From Hetaerina americana (lineage: Eukaryota > Arthropoda > Insecta > Odonata > Calopterygidae), in assembly GCA_022747635.1 (NCBI GenBank), contig JAKTNV010000042.1, positions 1,054,001 to 1,118,000 on the forward strand: a stretch of DNA of 64,000 bases, written 5' to 3'. Positions 36,236 through 49,189 of this stretch are shown piece by piece; position 1 is the stretch's first letter; each line of letters begins with the position of its first letter. The position numbers were made by a program, and so were the translations under genes. A model generated the notes under the pieces. The model saw only the letters and a list, made by a program, of their open reading frames with translations, was not told where the DNA came from and searched no databases.

Positions 36236-37440
36236 AGATCGGGTCTTCAATCACCCCTGCCCCAAAGCTCTCTCCCACCCCCATACCCCACGTCCCACCC
36301 ATAACCTTCGGCTTCCCCCTCCTACCCCACTCCGTCGGCCTCCTCTCCCCAAACTTCCAATCGAATTCATCCACTATTGGGTTTTTTAGGCCATAGAAAA
36401 GGTACAGAAAGGGGAGGCAGGCCGGGAAGGTGTTTGTGTGCGAGGGGGAGGGAGGAGGTGGTAGATATCGGGGGCTCGCGCGTGTTTCTTGAGTATGTGT
36501 GCGTAAAGAGAGGGAGTGAGTGGGAGAAGTTTTCTGGGAGGGGTATAGCCGGGATCGGTCCCTCTCTCAGCCAACTCCAACGCCAGACCCATGCGTAACG
36601 CATCGAGGAGAACCCGCACGCACTCTGCATTGAATCTCTCCCTCCCCCTCACCCCCCGCACCATTACGCTCACTCTAAGGTCTTGCGGCCTCCCATTTTC
36701 CTCCTACCCCCGTCCCACGTCATCCCATTCCTGCCCTTGCTCCAGTTCATCTTACCCGATCCGACCCTCCCACACCACCTCACCCCACAGCATCCTCCTC
36801 TCTCTCCCCACCCCACTCTTACACTTCCCTCCCCCTGATCCCCCACACTCCTCTTTTTTTTCTTCCCTCTCCTCGCACTCAAACTTCCCACTCTCTCTCT
36901 CTCTCTCTCCTTCCCCTTTTTACTCCCCGGCCCTCCCTCTCGAATCAATAACGTCGACTGTGTGCCCCTCTTATCCCCCTCCTTCCTTCCTTCCTGACCC
37001 GCTACTCCTCATCCCCGAAAACGCCATACCCCGTCCAATCTCTCTCCTCCCCCGCCCTCCCTCCTCCTCCCTTATCTTTGCATTGCGCCATTTCGCTCTT
37101 TGCGTGGAAGATGGGGAGATGAAGACGCCGCGATCCCGGCGTCCTATCTTTCTCCCTCCACCTCACCCTCTCTCTCCTCCCTCCTCTCTCCGTCTCTCTC
37201 TCTCCGGGGATTCTCGCCTCCCACTCTCTCCTCTTTCCACGCCACCCTGGTACGTTCCCGCCTCCCTCTTAGACACCCCACCCCCACCCCAGGACCTCCC
37301 CTTCACTGCGGCACCCCTCCCTTTCGCCGTTTCCGGTCTGTTAGACGAGGACCGGAGCGGCGTGCGTGTGGGAGGGGATTTTTTTAATCTGAAAAGATGA
37401 TCCTGGTCTGTATGATGTGCGGGGCGCTTCACTGCGTCTT
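36236..37440. other. Polypyrimidine island, 1.2 kb
   Basis: C/T-rich at 36240-36360, G-rich at 36395-36550, then strongly C/T-rich at 36620-37335. It contains a 269-codon frame made almost wholly of Pro, Ser and Leu, which I regard as compositional. Confidence 0.75.
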
Positions 37441-38488
37441 ATTTTCGAGTGGTTATTGCGAGTATTTTTAATCAAATCGAACTTTGTTCCTCTTTCTTTT
37501 TCTCTCGGAACTCCATGGAAATTGGTAATTTTGGAATGATTGCGTGATTCATAAATGTCTCATCCCACCCGCCTGAGCGATCGAGGCGCTTAAAGTTTTC
37601 AACAGGCGGCCAGCGTCAGTCGATCATTTATTTGGAGCACCCCCCTCACCCCAACCCCACTCCACTTATTTACCTCGTCGCCCAGGGTTTTTCTTATGCT
37701 CGGTTCCTCGAGTATGCTGTGGCAAGTGACATGCCTTCTCATTGGAATGGGGTGATAAATCGAGACTGAAATCTCCTTATGGCATTTGTCATTATGTTGT
37801 GAATTTATTCGAGTACCTTCGGCTTGCATTATTCCCATTTTGTGTGATGATCTTTCTCTCTGACAAATTGATCTTAAGTGTTTGGGGAAGCTTTTGATTT
37901 TCGCTTCGTTGGAAATCTTCTATTCTCTCAGCGCAATCCTTCTCCCGTCGGCTTTTCTACTCTCCCGCCGGAGTGGCTTCTCCTGAGGGGGAGAGCGCGT
38001 CTCTTGGAGATGCCAGGTTTAGGAGGAAGAGAAAAAACCCAACGAATTGATTCCTTCTTCTTAGCGTCATCTTTGAGAGAAACAGTAGGCGCGGCGAATC
38101 GTTGACCCCGGCGGCTTTGAATCTCAAAACTGACGTCCCGGAGGCCCCCTTGAGCGATCGCCGGCGAGGATGTTCAAGGAGCAACAGAGAGAGTGCCGGG
38201 CGCGCCATCATTCGTTGCATTATGGGCGCCGGGGTCCTCCTCTCCTCATTGCGCCCTCCCCCCATCACTATATTTTTCCCTTCAGCGTCCCTCAAAGTAC
38301 TCCATGCCGTCCGGAGAGTCTCCTCCTGCACCTGTCCTCCATTTTTATTTCCGCCTTCCTTTGTCAACTCTCGCGAAAGAGATTTTACCCTGCCCACCTC
38401 CTCCGGTCTCAAAAGAGATGCCTCCCCTTCGGCGACGCCGACGTCAAACGAGTCACCTCTCCTGTCGAATGACTTCCCATTGATGTAT

Positions 38489-38647
38489 AGATAAATTTAT
38501 ATAAAGATAAGTGTGTAGAATGCTTTTATATATATATTTATATATATGTATGTATGTGTGCATACATACATGTACACACACGCATTTGATGTAAAGGAAA
38601 ACTTGTTAGATGAAAATATATGGATGAACACAAATGAGAATAAATGT

Positions 38648-38702
<55 letters not shown>

Positions 38703-38792
38703 TATACACTAACATGTTTTTATATATGTGTGTGTGTATATATATATACATAAAATATGTGTATATATATTTATTTATTTATAAATTTATCT
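38489..38792. repeat. AT-rich 304-bp unit with 13-bp inverted ends
   Basis: AGATAAATTTATA at 38489-38501 is exactly inverted at 38780-38792. Inside are TATG/CATA and CA runs and an AT array of about 25 units (38650-38699). It could be a small MITE or simply an expanded microsatellite region; AT-richness makes short inverted ends likely by chance. No target duplication was found. Confidence 0.5.
38650..38699. repeat. (AT)n microsatellite
   Basis: This is an uninterrupted AT dinucleotide array of about 25 units. Frames through it are artefacts. Confidence 0.97.
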
Positions 38793-38794
38793 CT

Positions 38795-38845
38795 TCTCGC
38801 CTCTCACTTCCCGGACGGCTGCTGTATCAACTAAGCTAATATGTA
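38795..38845 (-). other. Possible tRNA-derived (SINE-like) relic
   Basis: On the minus strand, TAGCTTAGTTGATACAGCAG followed by CCGTCCGGGAAGTGAGAGGC resembles the first two thirds of a tRNA-derived SINE head: A-box consensus fits in 11 of 12 positions, then an anticodon-arm-like region. No B box follows; the match ends at the AT-rich unit. Could be coincidence. Confidence 0.3.
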
Positions 38846-39499
38846 CCGAGCGCATGCTTCCATGGGAGCAAATATTATACGCACTCATACATGTACTTAA
38901 AAAAATCCAATCATTGTTCGTGCATAATGAATTATAAATCACAGTTATGATTTTTTGATGCTGGTTAATTGATATTTTCATTTATACATATAATACCTCA
39001 CGTACTATATACTGGAGCTGACTGTAGAGGAAATGGGTAAAATCATATATACCACACAATAATACTTCTATTTCTTTAAATTGTTATTTTCAGGCCAAAA
39101 CATTATGAAACACCATGGATCAATCAGAGTAATCATATCATAATTGTTTTATAATTTTTCATTCATTAACTACCCTGGGGTCATAAACTTGGCAAAGTTG
39201 GTAGACCACCCGTCCGGAATGCTGCATGTGTAAGATTTATATGTCTGTATAAATATATTAACTCAATGTGTGGTTGTGTGGACTCGTCACTGGGATGACT
39301 CAGCATTAACAGTCTGGCGATTTCATTGGCGCTCCGTCATCGTTAGTTCCCACTGGAACCATACGGAATATAGGTATGCTTATCTCTCTCAGAAAGATTG
39401 ACTTGGAGGTCAGCAACGTTCCCCGGACGTCGTGACCGCAGTCGCAGAGTAAGGCGGTGCGAGTAGGAATGCGTGTCGTGAGCCTGCATCCGACGCGGT

Positions 39500-39905
39500 G
39501 TATCTCGAACCTCCTCGCATTTTCTTCCCTCCTCCACTTCTCTCACTCTCTCCCAACGGTCCTCAAGTCTACTCTCTTCCCAATGCGCCGCTGTCTCTTT
39601 TCACTCTTTCTCCCCATCTCTCCTCTCTGTCTTCCAGCTTTCTCCGGCCGGGGTTTCACCCGCCACGCCTTATCAATATCCATCTACCTCGCTGCCATTC
39701 CTACCACTTTCCTCAGTCCCCCATTCACCCCGTCTCTCTTTCCCTTCCTCCCTGTCTCTCCGCCTTCCCTCTTTCTCATCTTTATTTTTTTATTCCTAAT
39801 CCGTCACCTCCTCTTTCAGCACGTCCCCTCGCATATTGACTTGTTTCTCGTCAAGTAACTTTTGTCCTCCCTTCATCTGCGATCCCTCGCCTCCTTGGCT
39901 GCCCT
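39500..39905. other. Polypyrimidine island, 0.4 kb
   Basis: A CT-rich plus strand lies about 0.9 kb upstream of the mib1 exon. Frames on two phases are low-complexity. No gene was recognised. Confidence 0.7.
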
Positions 39906-40749
39906 ATTTTCTTTCTTCAGAGGGAGGAAAAAAATGGCAGCGCGCGGATGATTGATTTCTTATGGGAAATGTGTATGCGCCTTCGTGGCTTATGTTCGTT
40001 CTCCGAAGATTTTTCTGAGCCACTCGATTTTTTTTAAGACTTCCAATCGGTTTCGGAGGATTAATTCGCCAAGATATGTTAAACTTCTCGTAACGGAAAT
40101 GTTTGTTTGCTACCTCATAGTGTACACATCGTATCACTATTCTCAGATTTGTTAAAGTAAATTTTCAATCTGGTCTAAGAGCGATTTAATTCCCTTTCAG
40201 ACTTGTGTTAAAAGTATTAAAATGCAAGCGCTTCGGTTTAGATTTGTGTTTTATGTAATGCTCTTAGAGAAAACATGGCTTAGGATTCGATAAATACCGT
40301 AAACCTAATAATTTATCTGTTACTTCTGTTCCTTATGTACCTACATTTTTCACTCCTTGGATAAAACGTCGGTGCCCTGTTCGTCCTCAACTAGATCTTT
40401 TTTTCTTTTCAAGTATTCATAAAAAGTCGATTTTTTACTTTTGCCGTGTTTATTTAACTCGTGATATATTCGTTTAAAACTCTGCATTTTAGTATGTTGT
40501 TTATATCTAAAATCAGTCTTACTCCGTGTGTCAAATTGAATGAAAAAGTAACTTCATTTTAATACGGAATTCAGTGGACGTAATTATATTTTTAATGAAT
40601 TGCCCTCAATATGACTCTAGTCTATTCTGAAACCATGTGGTCATGGTTTATATTTTCCTTTAATCATTTCGTTCGTTTTTATAAAGCAGTCTGTGATGCA
40701 ATATTCGCATTAATACTTACAAACATTCCATGTATAAAAAGCCCCTTGA

Positions 40750-40781
40750 ATTCTATTAATATCCCTTGTTTGGATGAACAG
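40750..40781 (+). other. 3' splice site of the mib1 exon
   Basis: A moderately pyrimidine-rich stretch with a branch-like CTATTAAT is followed by CCCTTGTTTGGATGAACAG, ending in the AG used by the exon. The pyrimidine tract is weak. The CAG could also be read as a Gln codon that precedes the conserved Asp in the family, so either this acceptor is used and the previous exon supplies Gln, or a slightly earlier acceptor exists. The first reading is simpler. Confidence 0.75.
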
Positions 40782-40933
40782 GACTCGGAAGGAGACACGC
40801 CCCTACACGACGCGATTTCCAAGAAAAGGGACGACATGCTGACTCTCCTGTTGGACCACAACGCGGACATCATGCTGACCAATAACAACGGGTTCAACGC
40901 TCTTCATAATGCTGCTCTCCGTGGAAACCCAAG
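40782..40933 (+). CDS. mib1: Mind bomb 1 internal exon (ankyrin repeats)
   Basis: This is one internal exon of the E3 ubiquitin ligase Mind bomb, which ubiquitinates Notch ligands (Delta/Serrate) in the signal-sending cell and so promotes their endocytosis. Seen: 50 codons plus two bases, starting [18 protein letters not shown] and ending with [13 protein letters not shown]. The TPLH and ALHNAA elements are ankyrin helix signatures, and the segment matches the conserved ankyrin block of animal MIB1 nearly residue for residue. The AG acceptor is at 40780-40781 and the donor GTAAGC at 40934-40939. Start phase is 0 and end phase 2: the trailing AG needs one base from the next exon and would make Ser if that base is a pyrimidine, as the family has there. 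Since 152 is not a multiple of 3, skipping would shift the frame. The frame stays open upstream into the intron, but that part is not MIB-like. MIB2 fits less well. The domains before (MIB/HERC2, ZZ) and after (RING) are outside the window. Confidence 0.93.
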
Positions 40934-40940
40934 GTAAGCC
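40932..40940 (+). other. 5' splice site of the mib1 exon
   Basis: AG|GTAAGCC is close to the consensus donor. Homology to MIB1 stops exactly here: the next in-frame codon would be Arg and then a stop follows within the intron, while the family continues with Ser-Ala-Met. Confidence 0.85.
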
Positions 40941-43369
40941 TGAGCTCGGATTCCTTATCGGAACTGCTACACTGCAGTGATCTAAATGTTTGTCATTTGA
41001 TCTGTATTCTCAGTCGTCCTTGTTAGGATTTCGCTTCTCTCCCGGATTGTTATGAAGTGTAAAACCTTAATGAGATTTCTTATTCGCAGATATCATTCCA
41101 GTTAAAGAAATATCGTAATTCGATAAACCCTGGAGTAAATGATTATTGTTTTAGCGCTGGCGCAGTATGTCAAATACTGTCTTAGTCGTTAGTTATTTAT
41201 TCATTGCGTATTATAGGGGGTTTTTTATTATAGGGGGTCAAGCATCAAAATATCTAAAATCAACTTCAAAAACGATATAAAGCGAATTGTTGTGTTATTA
41301 CTTTCTTGCTAATGAAAATGATCGCTGTTACACATATGAAATGGATTTAATTGTTTTTGTTTCAAAGAATAATGAAACAGCGCGATGCCGTCACCCAGGT
41401 GCATAATCGCGCCCACATCTTTACTCGAGATGACTCATCAGCGACCTCGAGTATTTTACGAGGTCAGTGCGTGTAGATCTCATTTTGGATGTATAATACG
41501 GTGTTGAAGAATATGGTGTAGTTAATTGATCCACGAACGTGAATGCTCTGACTTTTTGCTTACTGTTTGATTTAGGTAACACTAAAACAACCCTTGCCGA
41601 AGGATTCTTTTCAAATTTGTCATTTTTATCTTATTCTCATCAGTTATGGGAATATTTATTGGCAATTAATGTGATCACTTAAACGAGCATTTATCTTTTT
41701 ATGAGTTCACTTAACCTGTAATATACTCGGACACGTAGTTTGTAAAATTGTAACTTGGATTATGTATACTTTGTCTTGCCACATACTGGAAATTTTCAAA
41801 CCAGTCCATGAAATATGAATGTTGGTTAAGAGAAGGCTGCGGATTACGTACTTCCCTGTGAGTCCGTATGGAAGGAGTAGATGGGGCTTTATAACAGCTT
41901 CGCCGATACCTCCTCAGTTTGCAATTATTGCGAAGTGTAGCTCATCGGTTTTTCCTTGCTGCTCTTGTCATCCAGTCGAATATCCTGAGATTTGCCGCCA
42001 CAATCTTACTGTCTACAGATGCAGACAATGGTGTGCCACGTCTTCCACTTCGCTATCCTAATGCATGGTAGACGTGTCTGGCGGAAGACCTGATCGATTT
42101 TCGTCATAGCCCCAAACGAGTGAGAACCACGAATCATCGGGGGAACGCGCCACATTGAACGAGTCTCCGCAGCCAATTTCTCTTTCTATAGCTGCGACTC
42201 TAACTTCTCATTTCGCAGCTTCGAGAATAGAACTCGGTTTTGGCGTAGGAAGCAGTTTAAAAAACCCTTCCCGTACCTCCCTGATGGTGGATTTTTTTTC
42301 AACTTCATCAGCTGACGTCCTTTGCCGAAGGATTTAGACCCAGAGGGCGTGGAGGGAGTTGGGGGGAGATTTGAGGAAGATGTTTTAGGGGAATGCTGGG
42401 GATGGGGGTACACTTGGAGCAAGCTTCCTCCGTTTGTAGTGTAGGAGAAAGTATTGTATTCATGATGAAGAAAGGCATTTAAATAGAAATACACGTCTTG
42501 AGGTCTCTTAAACGAAGTCTGAATATTTTGGCAATGCTCGATGTCAATATGTTCAATACAGTGGCATTTAATAAATATAGATGTGTTATTTCTCTTCGAC
42601 ATTTAAAACGTATTTTCTAAAAAAAATCGTAGTTTAGGAGATATTAATACTCCTATGGCTTTTCAATGTCTATCTTTCCTCAAAAGAGTTATTTTTGTGG
42701 ATAGCAGCTAGTAGAAAGGAAAACCCTTCAAGGCTTTTCCTAATAACGTACACAATCCTGTAATTCAAGTGACCTTTCTAGCAGTGGAAATGGTTGTATT
42801 TAATTACCTGTATATGATTTATCTTAAATTAATGATTAAAGCATAATTGATGATTTCTCTGAATTTACAGGATAGAAACAAAATGTTTAATTATTTACAA
42901 CGAGCAATTATATTTTTCAATGAGAATATGTCCGTAGGGAAGAGAATCGTAGCGTCCACCGAACGGGGATAGGCCGTCCAAAGCTGTAAGTGATAGGGAA
43001 GCATTTTATAATAATTATGAGTGGAAACGTAAAAAAAATTCCTTTATTTTCGTGGATTTCATTATGAAAAAGGAAGCTTTTTGGATGGAATTACGAAGGC
43101 AATTAGCCCGCGAGAAGAGAGGATATTGTATTTTTTTTCTCGTCGGTAACGGTATTCGCAGAGCTTTTGGGAAGGATCGCAGTTTTTTATCACGCTTGTC
43201 TTTATTAGGATAATTAAATATGTTTGTGTTAGTAAATAATTTATTATCAAATGTTTTATTGTTGTATTCGATTTTTTTGCAGTCGGGGTTAACATAGGTG
43301 CTTGGGCGGTAATGTGCTGGTCACATCTGTTATGCTCTCTCTATATGTTGTGCATGCAAGTTTTAAGTC

Positions 43370-43870
43370 CCGTCAGTCGCTGTGCCCCGCTCAACCCCGC
43401 TTCGCCCCCTCCCCATTCCTCGCCCGGCCGCCGCCTCCCCGCCCTGTCCTGCTCTCTTCCTCCTCCCTGGGAATGCTCGGGAGTACTTATCGGGCCCGGG
43501 GGCCATTCCGCCCGTGCTCTCTCTCCTTCCCTCCTTCTCCCGCGACGCCGCCGGAGGGCGTTCGGTCCGTCGGAGAGAAGGTTGGATATTTTGGGTGGGG
43601 AGAGTGCTGCCGTGGTGGTGTTTGGCTGTGCGGGGCATATTGTGAGGAGGCAATCTTCCCCGGCGAAATGGCGCATGCAGAGGGGGTGGGAAGTGGCGTC
43701 GGATCTAAAATATGTTTCCATTTGCCCCCCGCAGGAGAGAAGTACTATAAACCTTCCTTTCCCACACCACCGCTCTTCATTTGTCGAGACTGGCGGAATT
43801 CCTTACTTTTATGTGCGTTCAAGCGCTTTGCCATTATAAACGATAATTTTCGTGCGGGATAACTCCACGG
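43370..43870. other. GC-rich island, C-rich then G-rich
   Basis: C-rich at 43385-43540, G-rich at 43550-43700. It resembles a CpG-type island, but no transcription start or coding exon could be identified. Confidence 0.6.
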
Positions 43871-46199
43871 ATGCTCTAGTAACATCTATATCCCCCGGAG
43901 ATTAACTCCCGAACACTTCTCCGATAGACTCATTTGCGCGATGGCGAGTCACCGTCGAGGGAACGTGATGTGGTGCTGGCTGCAGTCGCGTCTCCGTAGT
44001 GGTGAGCGAGCGCCTGCGTTGGTTTTTAATGACGTCGATGTGTTTTCCTTTCCGCAGGTGTCGCTCTCTTCCTTTTAATTGCTTGCTGCACAAATCCCGT
44101 GCGAGGGAATTTGTTTGTTTGAGATACGTTGAAATCCCTGATGACGTTTATTTTTTTCTTTGTTCTTTACCGGCAGTTCCATCTGTTATATGCAATTCCA
44201 CAGTCCATTCACGTCGGCATGTTAAGAGTTCCATCTCCGTTCCCCAAATGGAGAGTCCTTCCACTTACTCGTTTTGCACGGTCAAAAGAACGATTCTGTG
44301 TGCAGGGCTGAAGTGACCGTCAATGTGAATTACTGAGCCGTTCCCTTATTTCGGACCATGTCGGCTGAACTTTTATCCTGGGTGGAGGTCAGCGCAGTGA
44401 AATTCATGGTAATAGGCTTCCTTTTTTTAATGAAGTTGTTCTCTTTTCCGTGGGAATATACTTTCTCCCTCTAACTCCAAAAAAAACCTTCGTTGACAGA
44501 CCTAATAATTATATTTTTAAGTGGGGAAAAGTTCGGCTATGGATAGACGACTATATATGGTATGATTTTCAACATGAACGATTTCATCGTTTAAAGAATG
44601 TATGTACTTTTTTAAAGTCGCTCAAGTGTTACTAAAACTATCTAATCAATGTTTTCTATTTTTTTTAAACATTCAGCATTTTTCGAGTTAATGAACTGTG
44701 GATGTGACCTCCAAGGAGGCCATCCTGTTGGGGAAATGAGGAAGAGGGCCGAATTTTTAAAAAAGTCGGGAATTTGATATGCTAACTGTGAACATGACGT
44801 TGGAATCCGTAACTCTCCATTGGAAACGGTGTTGCTTTTCTGTGTTGAGGACATTTCACACTCGCAGCTGCCCTTCGTTAGCTGGCAAAATCCTTATTCG
44901 GACCGATTTCAGTCATTCCGGGGACTCGCGAGGCAATGAGGGATGATCTGCACAATATCGGGGGATGGGTTGACAGGTTCGTCGAGAAATCGTAGGCTAT
45001 TGAAATTCATAAAATGAACGGTATCCCTGGACCTCTGGATTTCATATTTATTTGTTTTATGGATTGATCAAAGGGCGCTCAATTTATCATGATTTTGACC
45101 CTAAATCGAATCACCTAATATATTACCAAACTATTCTCAGTAGATTTAAAGAGTTTAATATTTTGAAAGTTAAAGTAACTACACTTTCCTCGTATTCTTT
45201 CCTTTGATTTTTTCTACATGCGTAGCGTTAGCTTTAAAGAATCCTGTTGCTGTACTCAGGGAACAACATTTATGGTGCGAATGAATACGTTGAAAATTGA
45301 AAAACTAATATTCGACGTATTAATCTTCATTTTGGAATTAATTAATATGTACTAATTCCAAATCTGGTATGGTGGATGATATCGGTTAAATCCCAATGTT
45401 TTTATATTTCTCGTCGTGGATGGGAAAACTAGAGCCTTAATTTAATACGCTTGTCATTTTTAGATGCGTGTCTCAGTTTTAAGTTAAAGCGTTTGTTGTT
45501 AATCAAGAACCGTCTAGTGTTTATTAGGCATAGTTAAGTGTAGCAGAAAATCAGTTCAAGTGTTGTTTTAATGTCGACATGTATCAATAAAATTGTAATT
45601 GATTTTTACAAATATTTCCATGTGCATTTCCTTTTAAAAGCTAGACAACTTCTTCGGAAAATTTTAACGATACAACGTCATTATGATCGTATTTTAGAAA
45701 TAATCAATCAGCAACACTGAAGTTGAAACTGCTAATCCGTTTCGTTGTAGAAATACTGGAGTAATTTTGCTAGCGGTAAATCAATTTTAATTTTATGGAT
45801 AATATAAGGTAAAATTAAAGAGTATTTACAGACCTGTAGCCTTGCCCTGCCCAGGCAAAACCACCTTAAGTCCTTGAGGGCGGCTTAACATTCTCTTTAA
45901 AAGTATAATTGCCAATACAATGCTAGAGGAAGCATTATTTCTCGTGTCTTTGGTCATGACCGTCAATACGTCTTTAGATGTAGTTTTATGACCTATACCA
46001 CTTTCGCGTCCCACTTCGCCACTCAGTTACGTGTCAGCTATCCTTTTTTAAAGAATTCATTTCCCATTTATTCGCTCGGCTGCGATTTTAATCACCTCTC
46101 CAGTTACCCGTTTGCGTCAGTCCTCTTCCACACCACTTTTGAAGTGTTTTTCCTTCACCACTAGCAGGTACCTACCATCGTGACATTTGTCGCATGCTA

Positions 46200-48260
46200 G
46201 GGGATGTTTCGATATTCATCGATCATCCCCGCTCCCTAGATCTCATCCACTCTTCCGGTGGAACTCGCACGGGAGTGCACGGGGGGAGGGCGACTGGTTC
46301 CCGAAGGAGTTGTCCCTGCTCTCCCTCTTCCCGTTCTTCTCCTTCTCCCTGCCTCCTGTCCGCTGCACTCTTCCTCACGGTTGTTGTCCTTCATCGCAAC
46401 CCCTCCGCCCCATCCGGGGCTGCGTGGCCCCTCGCCTCCTCGTCCTCCGCCCCCATTTAGGTCTACCCATATCGATTCCATCTTTTTTCTCTCTCCCCAG
46501 AGCGGGGCTTCGAATAATATGAGGTGGCGAAGGAGAAGAGAGGGGGAGGAAGTAATGAGACGGGGGGAGGGGTTAGAGAGGTGGGTGAACCGGGTGGATT
46601 GAGGGAGAATGGGGAGGGGGGGAACGGGAGGAGAGTGAGTCCCTCTAGCTCCTGGCGGGATAAGGACGTCTGAACCTTTTTCGGGGAGTCCTCCATTAAT
46701 TTAAAGTCCTGTCACCCTCAGTCCGTGGAATCGTCGCGAAAGCTCATGCTTTAGTCTTGTTTTTTTTCCTTCTCTCCCCCGTCTGCCTCCCATCCCCGCC
46801 GCCTTTGAAATCCTCCCTTCCTCCCCATACACTCCCCCTCGCCACTCTCTAGGTTTGGTCTCTGCTGATGTGAGTGTGTGTATAAGGGGAAGTAATTGTC
46901 GTAGTAATCCTCGGCTAAACTTCAAACTCGGAGAACATTCTTATTCCATCTCCTCCTACCCATTCCGCTCGTTTTTCTCCCTTCCTCCCTCACTCCCCGT
47001 TCGAGACCCTCGGGCCGGGGAATACGTTTTAAGGCGGAAATTTTCCGGAAAAAATATATAGTTGGGGAAACTGGCTGAATTTTATGCCGACACCGACTTT
47101 TATTCTGTTCAGCGGAGAAATTCCCCGATTTCCCTCCGCATTAGTGGCGAGGACCGCCTTCCTCCTCACTCCCACCCTCCTTCCTTCTTTCCCCAATCGT
47201 CGCCTCCTTCCGCGGCTTTTCCCCCTCTCCCCACTTGCAACCGTCTTCTCCGATTCCCCCCCCTCTCCATTTCACGCCCCCCCTTCACCCTCAGCCATCC
47301 TTCCCCATTCCCTCTATCGGGAATTCAGCGCGGGCAAGGATGACAGGGGAGGGGCATGGGATGGGGCAGGCTCGGTTGGCGGATGGAAAGATAGTCTCCA
47401 TTTGGCGGATTGCCGTCAAAGGGAGCGTGCCCTGGGAGGTGATCGAACCCTTGGCCTCTCTCTTCCGGGAGGTTTTCCTTCTCTCTCTCCCCCACCCCCA
47501 AGCTCGTCAGCTACCGAAGAAGCTGTGGAGTCGGACAGGGATGTTTCGGGATTGCGGGAGGGGGGGGATGTGAAAGTCTACGGAAACCTCCTTGAGTAGC
47601 TTTCCTCGAGCAAATGCGAAAATTGCATGAGCAGGTTAAAAAGTGAGCTAAGTGAATTGACGGTTGGGCAGCTGTGAGGTTTGTTATTATTTTTTTTCGT
47701 TTTATTTGGAAGAAATCGAGGAAAATGTGGGACCCAACCGTTGTCGAGTACGGGTTGAAATAAAATGTCTTTCATCTCCTTGCACGTTCCTCGCTCTCCT
47801 GCAATCCCTCCCTCCCACTCTTTCTTTTTTCTCTCTCCATGGTGAAACGTGCAGGTACCCCTTTTTCTTTAATGCGGCTCGGATTGCTGCAAAGTGAATT
47901 TCGAATTTTGTAACCATCCCGCGAGGGTTCGTCTCTCTCTCTACCGTTGGCCTTTCTTCTCCCTCTCGCCATGATTCCCTTCATCAACAAACCCTGCCAC
48001 TGCTTCCTCCTCTCCGCGCTCGTCCTCCGCCTCGATCCTTTGTGCGGCGAAGTGCACGTTCCCTCGGCTCCTCTCATCTCTTTCCTCCTCCCCCGCCGCC
48101 GCTCCTTTGCCTCCTTCCATAATCCCATTCCTATCCAACAATCTGCATTATCCGAGCCGAAATTATTGGCCCGCTCTCGGGGCGTCCTAGAAAACTTCCT
48201 TACTTTTTCATCTCCCTCACAATCCTCCTCCCGGCCCACTCCCTTTTCCATTATTTGCGG
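46200..48260. other. Cluster of CT/GA-rich islands, 2 kb
   Basis: Pyrimidine-rich (46210-46500), purine-rich (46510-46640), pyrimidine-rich (46760-47310), G-rich (47335-47400, 47540-47575) and pyrimidine-rich (47770-48250) segments alternate. Overlapping frames on both strands are biased and not called. Confidence 0.7.
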
Positions 48261-49189
48261 CTTATCGCGTCGTCTAAGGGCGCGTGCATTCAGACGTTAT
48301 GGGAAAGGGTTTCAAGTGTCGTGGTGGTGAAGTTTTTATGCTCCGCCTTATACCCGTTTTTATGTGGGGAATTCATGAAGGTTTTCCTGAGTGCTCACCC
48401 CCTTGTTACCCCTTTTAACCGTGTGACAGTCTCCCCACGTCGTGCATAATATTACTCCTTTCATCGGTGAAATGGTATTCTATGTGTGCTAATGAAATCG
48501 TGTCGATATCTATCTTTGGCTTCTGAGGGCTGTTGTTCTGGAATAAATTAATCCGTAGGCACTCCCCTGAACTGTATTTTGGTGGATAACTTCTTCATCT
48601 CTTGGCATATCTGTATGTATATATATGATTCCAATGTAAGATACGGTCTATAATTTTAACTGGCTTTTTTATGGGAAATTGACGAGGTACTCGATTATGT
48701 AAACTGAAGGTGGAAGTCAAAAATGCCTGAATTCTGTGCAATGAAACATACCGGGTCTTAAGTTTCACTCGATTTGAATTACCCAATTTTGATAGTATTT
48801 TGATTTCATTTTTTTTCGTTTCTGTCTCATTGCCTCTTAATTGTGCAAAATTGTACTAGCCTGTAAATGGACGATAGGTTTAAGTCCATACATTTTAAAC
48901 CAATCCTTTTATCTTGTAGTTGACCAATTCATCCGCCTCTTTGCGGAACCTGTTCATGACAGAGTTGTAATTGGAAGGCAAAGAAGTCCATTTATCGGAA
49001 GTGTTTTTTGTGGTCCTAATTTCCTTCATGCTTCACAAAATAATTACTCCGACCGGTTGGGCCACCACAACAGTTTTCAAAATACCTATGTTTAAACTAA
49101 ACGCGACTCTGTCGTGAGTCTTACCCCCTGGCCGTCAAGCTAATCTCGCTCCTTTCTCACGTTCGGTGATTGTCTGAGAATAACTTTCT

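Larger units (their letters stand above)
1..40781 (+). other. Upstream intron/flank of mib1 exon (at least 40.7 kb)
   Basis: No other ankyrin, MIB/HERC2 or ZZ-domain coding segment could be recognised before the exon. The stretch holds transposon copies (6752-7756, 13480-14232, 15060-18547, 32248-34038), fold-back structures and CT/GA-rich islands. The remaining gaps (1-2980, 3200-5400, 6070-6750, 7760-10080, 10920-12480, 14240-15060, 18740-23030, 23690-24680, 25115-26940, 27815-29740, 29815-32245, 34040-36235, 37440-39500, 39905-40750) are AT-rich with only short frames that I do not recognise. Small exons could have been missed. Whether all of this is one intron cannot be proven from the window. 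Confidence 0.55.

Noticed and set aside
36591..37400. 269-codon plus-strand frame
   Set aside because: It is almost only Pro, Ser, Leu and Thr from a CT-rich island, with frames on the other strand equally open. No domain is seen.
40611..40781. In-frame open extension upstream of the mib1 exon
   Set aside because: It reads hydrophobic, non-ankyrin sequence with no family match, and the AG acceptor at 40780-40781 explains the homology boundary.
41819..42061. 80-codon Cys-rich frame downstream of the mib1 exon
   Set aside because: Looked at as a possible exon or transposon fragment. The cysteines do not form a known finger, and there are no convincing splice sites or relatives in the window.
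46187..47599. Overlapping frames of 80-170 codons on both strands
   Set aside because: Low-complexity products of alternating CT/GA tracts, with no conserved motif.
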